Shown here: in pieces, positions 35,287-45,501 of the stretch
Layout: each line of letters starts with the position of its first letter
Numbering within the stretch: the first letter of the stretch is position 1
NCBI GenBank assembly: GCA_022225965.2
Contig: JAKJXP020000044.1
Coordinates: 1 to 64,000, forward strand
Direction of reading: 5' to 3'
Length of the DNA stretch: 64,000 bases
Source: Diatrype stigma
Taxonomy: Eukaryota > Ascomycota > Sordariomycetes > Xylariales > Diatrypaceae
Notes under the pieces: model-generated
Database searches by the model: none
What the model was told of the DNA's origin: nothing
Seen by the model: the letters and a program-made list of their open reading frames with translations, nothing else
Program-made: the position numbers and the translations under genes

Positions 35287-38200
35287 ATGAGTTCGTCGAG
35301 TGAAACGAGGAGACTTCGCGTTGGTGTCGATGTGGGCGGTACCAACACTGACGGCGTCGTGCTCGACCCCTCGCGAGCCTCAGAGCCCGACAGGGGGATC
35401 ATCGCCTGGCACAAGGCGCCGACGACCACGAATCCGAGCCTAGGCATCAACGATGCAATCACGACCATGTTTCAGAGCGCCAACATCGAGCCGGATCACG
35501 TGGCCAGCGTCACGATAGGAACCACGCACTTCGTAAACGCGGTGGTCGAGAGGGACGTGGCGCGTCTGTCCAAAGTCGCTGTGCTTCGCCTATGTGGACC
35601 CTTCTCGAAGCATATCCCGCCGTGCATCGACTGGCCGGAAGACATGCGCGAGATAATCCTCGGCCACTACGCCCTCCTGAAGGGGGGCCTCGAGGTGGAC
35701 GGGTCCCTCATCTCGGACGTCGACGAGGGCGAGATCCGGGAGCAGTGCGCCATAATTCGGGACAAGGGGATCCGGAGCGTGGTCATTAACGGTGTCTTCA
35801 GCCCCATCGACACGGCCGAACGCCAGGAGGAGCGCGCCGCCGATATCATTCGCGCCGCTATCCCCGGGTGCGACGTCGTGTGCTCCAAGGACGTCGCCAA
35901 CCTGGGCTTCCTGGAGCGGGAGAACGCCGCGATCCTGAACGCGTCGATCCTGCTGTTCGCGCGCAAGACGATCCGCTCCTTCCAGGAGCCCATCCGGAAG
36001 CTCGGCCTGCACTGTCCCGTCTTCATCACCCAGAACGACGGCACGATCCTGTCCGGCGACATGGCGGCGAAGCTGCCCATCAGGACCTTTTCGAGTGGGC
36101 CGACCAACAGCATGAGAGGTGCTGCGTTCCTCATGCAGAACCAGCTGGACGAAGATATCATGGTGGTAGATATCGGTGGCACCACTACCGACGTCGGCTT
36201 GTTGCTGGCCAATGGATTTCCGAGACAACAGGCTGCGTACAGTGATCTTGCCGGTATACGGATGAACTTCTCTTGTCCGGACATCAAGAGTATCGGTCTT
36301 GGTGGCGGTTCAATAGTTCGCGACGGAGAGTCTATGACCGTGGGCCCGGATAGTGTTGGATACAAGCTGACCCAGGAGGCGGTCGTCTTCGGTGGAAAGA
36401 CACTCACGGCTACCGACTGCACGTCACTAGCAGATCAAGGAGTTCAGATCGGCAACCGCAAGCTGGTGGAAGGGGCGCTAAGCGAAGAGGGCATCGCGAA
36501 ATTCAAGAGCATCGTCAAACGGAAGCTAGAGAAAGTAATCGATACGATGAAGACCTCACCTGAAGATGTGCCCGTGTTGCTCGTAGGAGGCGGTGCTGTC
36601 ATCGCGCCGGATGAGCTACAGGGCGCCAGTAAAGTGCTCAAGCCGAGGTGGTCAGGGGTTGCGAACGCCATTGGTGCAGCGACGGCTAGAGTCAGCGCCG
36701 TAGTTGATACCGTCAAGTCCACCGAGGCGAAAATGACAAAAGAATTACTCGATGAGACCTCACAGGAGGCTATCGAGAAGACCATCGCAGCAGGCGCATC
36801 CAAGGAGTCTGTTAAAGTCGTCGAGATGGACACATTACCTTTGACGGTAAGTTGCGATAACGAGTTCTAAATTTTGGTGCGTAACTAACACGAGCTGGAG
36901 TACATCGAAAATAAAACCCGGTTCATTGTCCGAGCAGCCGGGGACTTCGATTTCTCCCGCACTGACCTTTCTACCACCTTGATAGAAGAGGCTGGTGCCG
37001 AAGCAGAGCAAAAGATGGATGAATATGAGAAATCTGGCAAAAGCAACACAACGAGACGTCATAATGAGCTAGTGGAGGACATCGACATCGAAGCCTACAA
37101 GCCTTCTGTCAAGAATAGGGTCTGGTATATCAGCGAGACCGACCTAGAGTGGATTTCGATTGGCTGCTACATCCTCGGCACCGGCGGCGGCGGCTCGCCA
37201 TACTCGGGCACGATACGCCTGCGAGAAGCGCTTCGGAAGGGCGCCGTAGTCCGCGTCGTCAGCCCGGCCGACGTCCCGGACGACGCGGCCGTGGGGTGCG
37301 GCGGCGGGGCCGGCTCGCCCACGGTCGGCATCGAGAAGCTGGCCGGGGACGAGATGCTGGACGCGCAGCGCGAGCTGTACAAGGTGTGCCCCACGCCGGC
37401 GACGCACATGATCGCGATCGAGATCGGCGGCTACAACGGCCTGCAGAGCATGATCATCGGCGCCAGCTCCGAGATGGACCTGCCCGTCGTCGACGGCGAC
37501 TGGATGGGCCGCGCCTACCCGACCAAGTGGCAGACGACGCCCGTCGTCTACGCCGAGCGCGCCGTCATCTGGGCGCCCGTCGCCGTGGCCGACGGCGGCG
37601 GCAACGTGCTCGTCATGCCGCGCGCCTCCTCCGACCGCCAGGTCGAGCGCATCGTCCGCGCCGCCCTGGCCCAGATGGGCTCGTCGGTCGCTGTCGCCGA
37701 CGCGCCCGTCACCGGCGCCGAGTGCCGCCGCTGGGCCGTCGAGCACACCATCTCCCAGTCGTGGCGCATCGGGCGCGCCGTCGCGCGCGCCCGCCGCGAC
37801 AACCGCGTCGACGGCGTCGCCGAGACCATCTTGGCCGAGTGCGGGGGTGCCGAGGCCGGGAGGGTGCTCTGGAAGGGCAAGGTCGTCGGCGTCGAGCGCA
37901 CGCTCCGGATGGGTCACGTGTACGGCGAGCTCGTCGTCGAGGGCGCGGACGTGGTAGACCACGACGACCAGCAGCAGCAACAGCAACCGGAAGCGGTGAC
38001 AAGCAGTAGTAGTAGTAGTGGTGACCGGAAGCCGAAGTTCCGGGGTCTTCTCAAGATCCCGTTCAAGAATGAGAACCTCGCCGCGATCCGCATCTCGCGG
38101 TCGAAGGACGCGGATGGCAAGATCGTGGAGAAGGAAGAGGAGGTCCTGGGCTTGGTGCCGGACCTGGTCTCCGTCATCGACGCGCAGAACGGCGAGGCCA

Positions 38201-38394
38201 TCGGCACCCCGGAATACCGGTACGGTCTCTTAGTGATTGTACTGGGGATCACTGCCAGTGATCGCTGGACCTCGGAAAGGGGCATCGAGATCGGGGGTCC
38301 CAAGGGCTTTGGCATGGACCATCTGACATACAAGCCACTGGGCAAATTCGTAAAGCCAACGAGTGTGATTGATGAGTTTGACGTCAGCGTATGA
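35287..38394 (+). CDS. Hydantoinase A / DUF917 fusion protein
   Basis: Two exons (35287-36846 and 36901-38394) join to 1017 residues. The intron has GTAAGT, a CTAAC branch and GAG end, and keeps phase 0. Residues about 10-510 are the HyuA/oxoprolinase ATPase fold, with VGVDVGGTNTDG (phosphate 1), VVDIGGTTTDVG (phosphate 2) and LLVGGGAVIAP (adenosine). This family opens hydantoin or 5-oxoproline rings with ATP. Residues about 600-1000 are a DUF917 domain (GTGGGGSPYSG, CGGGAGSPTVG, EIGGYNG, DGDWMGRAYPT), which I recall is now linked to S-methyl-thiohydantoin desulfurase. A Gln/Ser insertion at about 874-895 comes from CAG and AGT microsatellites. No HyuB-type subunit is in the window. An earlier in-frame TTG was not used because this ATG is the first. 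The adjacent divergent permease suggests uptake and breakdown of a cyclic imide or (thio)hydantoin. Confidence 0.93.
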
Positions 38395-39696
38395 ACTTAT
38401 TGTAAAAGTCGCTTGGAAACTACAGTATAGGTAGGTCTAAAGAGTGTGTGTCATTAAGACAAATGACTCGGGCGCTAGTCACATAAGGACGAGCCCCCTT
38501 TTTCGAGCGATCAACGCTGATGGGACGGCGACCTTCGAGTCCGCAAAGCTTTCACCTATCAATATTTCAACTTTTCTAGCCGTTCTTAGTTTCTTGTTCT
38601 TTCCTTTGTCACTCACCCAGAGGGATGATGATACAGTACTAGTATTTAAAATCATATTAGATAATGCCCTTGAGATTAGTCACTTCTAGTTTCATGACTG
38701 CTGTCTTCAGTGGTTGCTACACTATCTGCATAGACTGTCTCTACTACAAGATTACTTCCTATGGCTGACTCCCTGTGATGTACATCGAAGTTTATCCTAT
38801 CACTAAATATTCTCGATCCTTTCTGAAGTTAATCGGGTTTCAGAAGTAAAATCGGGCCTATACATCTTCGTAGGTTAACCTTTTCGGCGGCACGCCAGAC
38901 GGAGTGTTAGAATGTTCTTACCAACAACATATGTAATTCTTGGTGAGTGGAAAGCGGATGATACACCTAGTGCTCTCCTGCATATGTGGATTATAAAGTT
39001 GTGAACTGTGATCTCGAAAGGTTTTCGTTTCAGGGGATAGGAGAGGCTGAAATGTTGAAGTGGCGTGTTGAAGTGGCGTGAACTTAATTAATAGGATTCA
39101 AAGAACAGACATCAAGATTCAGGAACTCTCGATATTTTGAGTATAGGCAAGCCTATGACTCCTGTTAGTCTGTTTTATTAGTAACAGAGGCGCATTCTGA
39201 ATGTACTCACCTCTACTGCCCCGAGTATAAAAGCAGCACACCCCCCCGTCTTCCTGTAAGGCCTGTTCCGCTACTCTTTAAAAACAAAAAATCCTTCATC
39301 ACACTTATTCTACTATATCTACTGTCAGGACTCTTCTGCCCCGGGATAATCAGATAAAATATCACCCAGAGCACCCACCCAAAACAAGCAAGACACAGCA
39401 CACAACAGACTGCACTCTATACTATACACACAACAGTCTACACATAACAGTCTATACATAAAAGACTACACAGAACTGCACACAGCAGACTGCACACTCT
39501 ATACTATACACACAACAGTCTACACATAAAAGACTACACAACACTGCACACAGCAGACTACACACATCAGATTATATATTACAATAAACTCTATACAACT
39601 CTGGAAGCCCATCACAAACGGCGCCAGACCAGTCTTTTCAGTCAAGACCAAAGTACCAACCAACCAACAAACAAACATACACACCCAAAACCAAGA
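38395..39696. other. Intergenic, no supported gene
   Basis: The 3' flank of the fusion gene and the promoter/leader of the small gene at 39697, including the CA-rich tandem repeat listed next. I see no other coding signal. Confidence 0.6.
39400..39570. repeat. Imperfect tandem repeat in leader region
   Basis: Two copies, with the start of a third, of a 68-81 bp CA-rich unit (about 39400-39480, 39481-39548 and 39549 onward) that share ACAACAGTCTACACATA and CACAGCAGACT words. The first copy has an extra 13 bases. It ends about 125 bases before the start codon of the next gene, so it probably lies in its promoter or 5' leader. Confidence 0.75.
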
Positions 39697-40113
39697 ATGA
39701 GTTTCTCGCGCCACTACGTCCAGCAGGAGATCGAGAGGGTCCAGAACCAGAGCCCCTACCGCCAGCAGACGCGGGACTCGATGGAGTGCCACTACCTCTG
39801 CGACTACCGCGAGCGTCAGCACCGGCGCCAGCACCGGAGCTCCTCACCCACCCACAGAAGGGTGCGGGGCGCCCTGATGCACATCCAGCACGGGCGCCAG
39901 CTCCTCGCTGCCAAGCTAGCCGCGCTGCATGAGCGCGTGCGCGAGGTGAAGAGGGTCTACTACGGCTGGTACGGCTACGACTATGACAGCGGCCATCGCT
40001 GCGACTGCGGATGCTATGACTGCATGCAGCGCACGCGCCTGGCCATCTACTTCAGAGACTTGGAGGAGGAGGCGAAGAGGGCCGGGGGCCTGTATTACGA
40101 GGAGGGGTGGTAG
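39697..40113 (+). CDS. Small Cys/Tyr/Arg-rich orphan protein
   Basis: Single-exon frame of 138 residues. The N-terminal half is rich in Arg, Gln and His, and residues 62-87 look helical (HGRQLLAAKLAALHERV). A Tyr/Trp cluster (VYYGWYGYDYD) then leads to a tight cysteine group CDCGCYDC at 102-109, with C31 and C35 upstream, which suggests metal binding. No signal peptide or transmembrane segment is visible. I do not recognise the family. Strong composition, a clean start and a CA-rich leader support a real gene. It resembles the 9602-10078 protein only in being small and cysteine-paired; I see no alignment between them. Confidence 0.55.
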   Translation: MSFSRHYVQQEIERVQNQSPYRQQTRDSMECHYLCDYRERQHRRQHRSSSPTHRRVRGALMHIQHGRQLLAAKLAALHERVREVKRVYYGWYGYDYDSGHRCDCGCYDCMQRTRLAIYFRDLEEEAKRAGGLYYEEGW

Positions 40114-40564
40114 AATGTGGGAGAAATGCTCGGGGAGGGAGTAGGGTGGGGAGCGCACAGGAGATAGAGAGAGAGTTGCAAATTTGCATTATAGAGTTGG
40201 GATATCTGGGAGCTGGGAGTTTTGAACTTGGAGGATGAGAGGTTGGTTATGTCGACAAAGTTCAGCCGTCTCAGACATAGGGGCAGGAACCACAAACTTT
40301 GTTTTGGAAATATTTTTATGCAGCGATGCTTTGGGGGAGGGGGGTTCGTGGCAATTAGAGTTGCCCCTTTTTTCATAATGAAGCGTTAAACCAATAATAC
40401 ATTTGGTGCACTATCAAGGAACTAAGCGCATTAGATAACTTATTTTGTACGTGATCTAGCATTTGGAGGGCTGCTTAGGCAACAAAGTCTTCCTATTGAA
40501 TAATCAATGTATCTGATACCTACCCTACTAATATTGGTGTAGTAATGTGGATCCCTAAGGCAGT

Positions 40565-40586
40565 GAATGCCAAAGCTAAGGCATTC
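40565..40586. repeat. Short inverted repeat (7-bp arms)
   Basis: GAATGCC and GGCATTC arms around an 8-base loop, next to the larger palindrome at 40604. Confidence 0.8.
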
Positions 40587-40603
40587 GGCTGATTAGATAA
40601 TAG

Positions 40604-40630
40604 GAAGTGAATTCCTAAGGAATTCACTTC
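40604..40630. repeat. 27-bp near-perfect palindrome
   Basis: Two 13-base arms (GAAGTGAATTCCT and its exact complement) meet at a single central A. The word CCTAAGG or CTAAGG recurs at about 40554, 40576, 40614 and 40723 in this AT-rich stretch. It may be the end of a small inverted-repeat element, but I find no matching partner copy or target duplication in the window. Confidence 0.85.
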
Positions 40631-40856
40631 TGCAACTGTATTGTATTTAGATACAGGTCAGGAAACCTTCTGTTCCCTTTCCTTCTTTTCTTTTCCTTTA
40701 ATCAACAATTGCAACAGAAACCCTAAGGACTTAATACTCAGCTGGATCAGTGATAATTAGGTAATTGGGGTTAGTTGCAATACGCACAGTAATACCTATC
40801 TAATATGTATGTATATAATCATAAGTAAGCTGCTATCTTGCCAACAAACAAAGAAA

Positions 40857-41010
40857 GCCCGGGTGGTGTAGTAGGGCCAGCACGCCATGAAACGAACCCC
40901 AGCATTCTGTTGGTTGGAGGGAAAAACCAGTTGTTCGTCCGAGGGTGATCGTGGAAGTTCCAAGGTTCGAATTTCCAAGGTTCGAATCCTTGGCCGGGCA
41001 ATCACTTTTT
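40857..41010 (+). ncRNA. tRNA-like Pol III transcription unit
   Basis: A perfect A box (TGGTGTAGTAG, 40864-40874), a perfect B box (GGTTCGAATCC, 40979-40989) and a T-run terminator from 41006 are in the right order. It folds as a tRNA: acceptor GCCCGG/CCGGGC (40857-62 with 40994-99) and discriminator A, D-stem GTGT/GCAC, anticodon-type stem CCATG/CGTGG (40885-89 with 40950-54), and T-stem CAAGG/CCTTG. Oddities: the anticodon-stem loop is 60 nt and holds nested stems ACGAAC/GTTCGT and TGGTT/AACCA; no T follows at the U33 position; and TTCCAAGGTTCGAAT is tandemly duplicated (40958-40987), adding a second TPsiC loop. It could be a decayed intron-containing tRNA gene, a SINE head or a distinct structured RNA. 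I cannot assign an anticodon. Confidence 0.6.
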
Positions 41011-44000
41011 TTCTTTTTTCTTTTTTTTTCTTGCCTTACTTCTTATCAACGTGTGTGACTTGACTAATACGTGTGAATGTGTGATATGTTCCCGTGATAG
41101 CAGCCCTACGAAACACAGCATCCCAAGCAACGGCGCAGTTTTTTCAGGCAACGTTGAGTAGTAGACCATTCTTTCGAGGAACACAGAACACGAACACTAT
41201 CTATCCCCTCCATATTCAGCAATTACAAGATAACCTTATCAGTACCCAACCTTCAATTTCGGCATTATCCACTGGTCAACTGGTTATATGCGTTACGATC
41301 CTACAAGTTCGTTGATCCTCTTGACCGTCAAAGTAACGCGAGCGGCAACGGCCAGCTCGTCCATTTTAGTCCTTCTCACCATACCAACAGCAGCGCTTAT
41401 CGTATACATCGCACTGGCCTATAGGTACTTCCATATCTGGTGGATAATAGATCGCTGACAACCTCGACCGCCCCCTTTGCGGTCGACTTTCCACTCCCAA
41501 AGCCTACCCCCGCCGTTCTGACCTTTTGTCTCTTAGTAGTCTAAGATGAAGCGCATACAGTGGCCTAATAGATACTCTATCCAGTCCCGAGGGCCGGTTG
41601 GTAAGAATGTAGTCGGGTTGCGATGGTGTTGGTAGTTCATTGGTGCTAGAGCAGAACTGTCTCCTGTATGTGAATGTTCTACTTATGCCTAAATATGAGG
41701 TGTAGTTTGGATAAGCCCTTGATATACTGCCGAAAGGATTGTTTTGCCAAAAAGAATACTACCAATTATCTATCTAGCACCGTTCATTGACGGTTAGTTG
41801 CCATCACCCTTATCTGTAGTTGAGTATAAGTCTTTACCAGCATCCTCAGACAGTATGGAATATGTGTAGCTATACAAATCATCGCGCGCCCCGCGCGTTT
41901 CCTGGCGAATAATCTCATCGGATGAACAATATTCCCTACGGGTTCCTTGCTATTGCTATACCTGGATGGAGCTATCCTATGGCGTGGGTTATCTGGTAGC
42001 TGGACTTTGGGCAAATTAGGAGTCATCACCCCCTGAGCTGTGAACAGGCTTAGATACAAGGCCTTGTATTTACTCTTAATGATTGTATGACACGGGGTTT
42101 AGATTCGTTACTAGTAATGGTTCCTTGGAAAGTCGGATAAGCGTTACTAGTACCTGCATGCTTTCTATGAGCATGTAGGTATCCGCTTGTCTGGGGTCAC
42201 ATAACGTAGGCCTTAGCAAACCTCCGGCTCATTGGCATACTGTAAGGTGAAGGCGCAAGGTATAGCACTGAATAGCCTGTAGGGTCAGCGAACACGTGGA
42301 AAAGAGACCTCGAATCGCCCCGTTCTAATAGCGAACACTCTCGGGTCGGGACCTTGATCTCGATGGCTGTCACTAGATAAGGTTTCGGTGCTCGAATAAG
42401 TACAGCGAGGCATCCTGCTCATGATCCTGCTGTGTATCAATCATCCGGCTCATTAGACGTCCATATGAGACATGGCTAGCGACCGACACCTGCCTTCAAT
42501 GCCGTCACAAGCGGCTATTGTGTATCCGACGAGCCTTAGTTATGCGCGTACAGCTTTGCCAGCCTCCCTATTTCATTCTCCTCGTGGGAAAAAGGAAAAG
42601 TAATTGACATTAAGAGACAAATCATAACACGCGTCTTATAGACAAGATTCCGACTCATGTCAGATGCCAAGAAACACTGTCGGCATCGTGATGAGGAGCA
42701 GGAGGCGTATGACCGGCTACATTCCTGCCGACATGACCCAAACAGCGTTTACGTGACGGGGTTCCATTGATCCGCCCGGAACACGGGCTTGCTTACCATC
42801 AGATCATTTTACGGTTTCCAAGTCGTCGACGCTGGACTCTGTTGGCTGGCTGCAACCAACCGGTTTCTGCGTGCGGTTCCCCAGACTTGGCGTCGACCAC
42901 TACCGCTGCGGCTCGTCGTGCCACAGCATCCGGTAACAACTACGTGGATCCCCTAGCGACGCCTACCGACAGCCGCTGTAGGACAGCAGCAGAGGTTGGT
43001 TTATATGCGGTTGGGGTGTAATTGGAGGAGTAGGAATGGACTGGACTGGGAGACGTTGTCTTGGCTGAGCTGTTCCCCGCATTCTGGCGGCCTGCGTGCT
43101 CTCTAAAGGCCATTCGCTTCCCAGGTTCTGGTGGATCATGATCATGTACAGTAGGCCTCTTCGTCGTGTCAGTGCCCTGCAGGCGCTCAACAGCGCTCGT
43201 TAGAATTCCTTTGATTCCTTTGATTCTGAAGCAAGCGAATTACTTTGAAATCGTCGCATTCGACCAGAAAGTCTAGCTGGCGGTATGTCTTTTGAGTGGA
43301 GGGGTGTCTCTTCTGGAGAACCCCTTATCACGAGTAGTAGTTATGTGTTGATTAGTGATTGTTGAGAACCATCCCCTATATCTTAGGGACCCAAAGTGTC
43401 CCCTGCCTCTTCGCTTATGTGTAAACCCTGCAATCCCCGCAGTAGCTCGTTGAAGATATATAGACTAGGATCATGGGGAAATACCCACCGAGCCTATGTA
43501 CTCAGCTAGCACGTAAAGGCGCTGCTTGCGTTACATCGTGATACAGGGCGGTCGGGAAGCTGTACCGGGCGTAAGGGCGTGGTAGAGGGAACGAACCCAC
43601 CCTGGAGCTTCCAAGGGCTCCAGTCCAAGGCGGCCCGAATCTCCATATTATGTCAACTTCGCGACGGCTTCAAGCCACCTCGATTCCAGCCAATCACAAC
43701 CGCACCTTGGCTTCCCCAGATCTTCCCCAGGCTTCTCCCCCAAGTTCCAACCTTGCTCGCCAACGCGCGAAGGCGCCAAGTCTCAGGAGCGGCAGCGTGA
43801 CTTAAACTCTTATGCCGTATTTTAATTATCTCGTTGCGCTACGCGGTTATTAGCAAAGCTCAATCACGGGTACGCCCCTACAGCAGTACCGAGCGAAGTT
43901 GCTCGTGACAGGAAGAAGCGCAATTACAAGTGGTCAAGGATTATTTAGCTATAGCCCTATAGCCACCCGGCATTAAGCTGTCGGTTTCGCGCCTCAACAG

Positions 44001-45501
44001 GCCGCCCCTGTACAACCGTATGTGCTGACTATACCGTACTCTATCTGTAGACCATCGGACAAATTCGCATGTATTCTTGCCCCACCACTGACATGATAAC
44101 AGCGTGGGTGACAACCAGGGGTTGGTGGGACTAAACAGATTCTACACCGACGATATATCCTGGACATACGATACCTTATCTGCCTATGGGCCTATCAGTG
44201 ATGCGCTATCAAGCCAGTCGAGCCTCAACGCCGCACACCCTCAGAAAGGTAGGATCGTCACCATCGCCAGTGAAGCCGACGATATCCACCACTCGGCAAC
44301 ATTGACGTGGCCCACAGCGTGGTTGACCTGTCACATTCACTAACACCTCTTCTGTATCGTGCCTGGCCGAAGTTTCCTAACTTTAGGTCTGAACATAGCT
44401 ACAGGCGTATATACCACCCAACTATCCTACTGTCCCACTACGTGCATATTTCAACGTAGGATCGACGGTACCAAGGCGTCGCTGTGTAGCCTCAGAGACT
44501 TCGCCTGACAGGTTGTCCCAAGTATCTTAGGGTTACGCTCTACCCCAGATTCTCTGGCTGCTGCATCCAACCAGTCACAACCCAGGAGGGGGTCGCATCC
44601 ATTCTTCGGATCTGAGGACCTACACGCTCGCTGGAGGAGGGAGCCGTCGGGAAGTACAGCTAAGAGGATAGACGGCGCGAAGTTGCACAACCGCAGAACT
44701 CGGGGGCTGCGGCGTGATTCGCTGACCGTCAGGGCAATCTACCGGATCCGGCATGGCTGACAGGTCGCTTCTTCGGCCTTATGCGTGGATGTGCGCTATG
44801 CATGCAATGCAAGATGTATAATGTCAGGGCATATGGCATATTATGTAGGTGGGTACGGTACGAAGAAAAAGGTAGAGTTGCAACACCATCCATTCAAGTT
44901 ACTTCGTACACGATGTTGTCTCCATTCACCCCTCACCCCCTGCAAGTTTCAAAAGCCGCCTGCTCAATTCAGTTGCCTTTTGCTTGACCTTCAATCATAC
45001 ATCTATTTTCTCCGGGCTGCTTCGTATAAGTCATATTTTTTCCATCGCGTCATTCATGTCGTTCCCGCCCTCCCTCGCCAGTGTAAGAGAGAAAAAGCCC
45101 GCGCTAAGGTAACCGGGAGCTTGGCAGATGTATAGCAACCCCCTTTTCATTTCCCTTTTGGCCCAAAATCCAACGTACACAGTAATAAACAAGTAGCAGT
45201 AGTGGTATCATAAAACAACCAAGCCCCCAATACGTCACACCCCTGTGAGTTTCATCAAGCGGCCTTCCCGTAAATCCAGAACCCCGGCCCCCAAACCCCC
45301 ACATCACTCCAATAGCGGGAAGGGAAAAAAGAAGCAGAAAAAGAAGACCACATCGTGAAAGTATAGTACCAGCCCAACCAATCAGAGAAGCAGGATTGGC
45401 ATCACTCGTGCCACTCGTGCTCTCGTGTGTCTCGTACAGTAAAACTCGTACATGCATGCTCTCGCTTAGGTAGCTGCTAGGCAGGCAGATTCGCCTCCGC
45501 C

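Larger units (their letters stand above)
40114..45501. other. Gene-poor interval
   Basis: More than 5 kb without a supported protein gene. It holds the hairpins at 40565-40630 and the tRNA-like Pol III element at 40857-41010, listed separately. A 56-residue frame at 41288-41458 with one hydrophobic segment, and frames at 42767, 43579 and 44104, show no family resemblance. Confidence 0.5.

Noticed and set aside
37144..38009. 280- and 286-codon frames on both strands over the DUF917 region
   Set aside because: High GC at third positions leaves all frames open. Their Arg/Asp/Ala composition is that of shifted readings.
41288..41458. 56-residue plus frame with one hydrophobic segment, ending IIDR
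   Set aside because: A single span in a short frame occurs by chance; no upstream exon or relative is identifiable.
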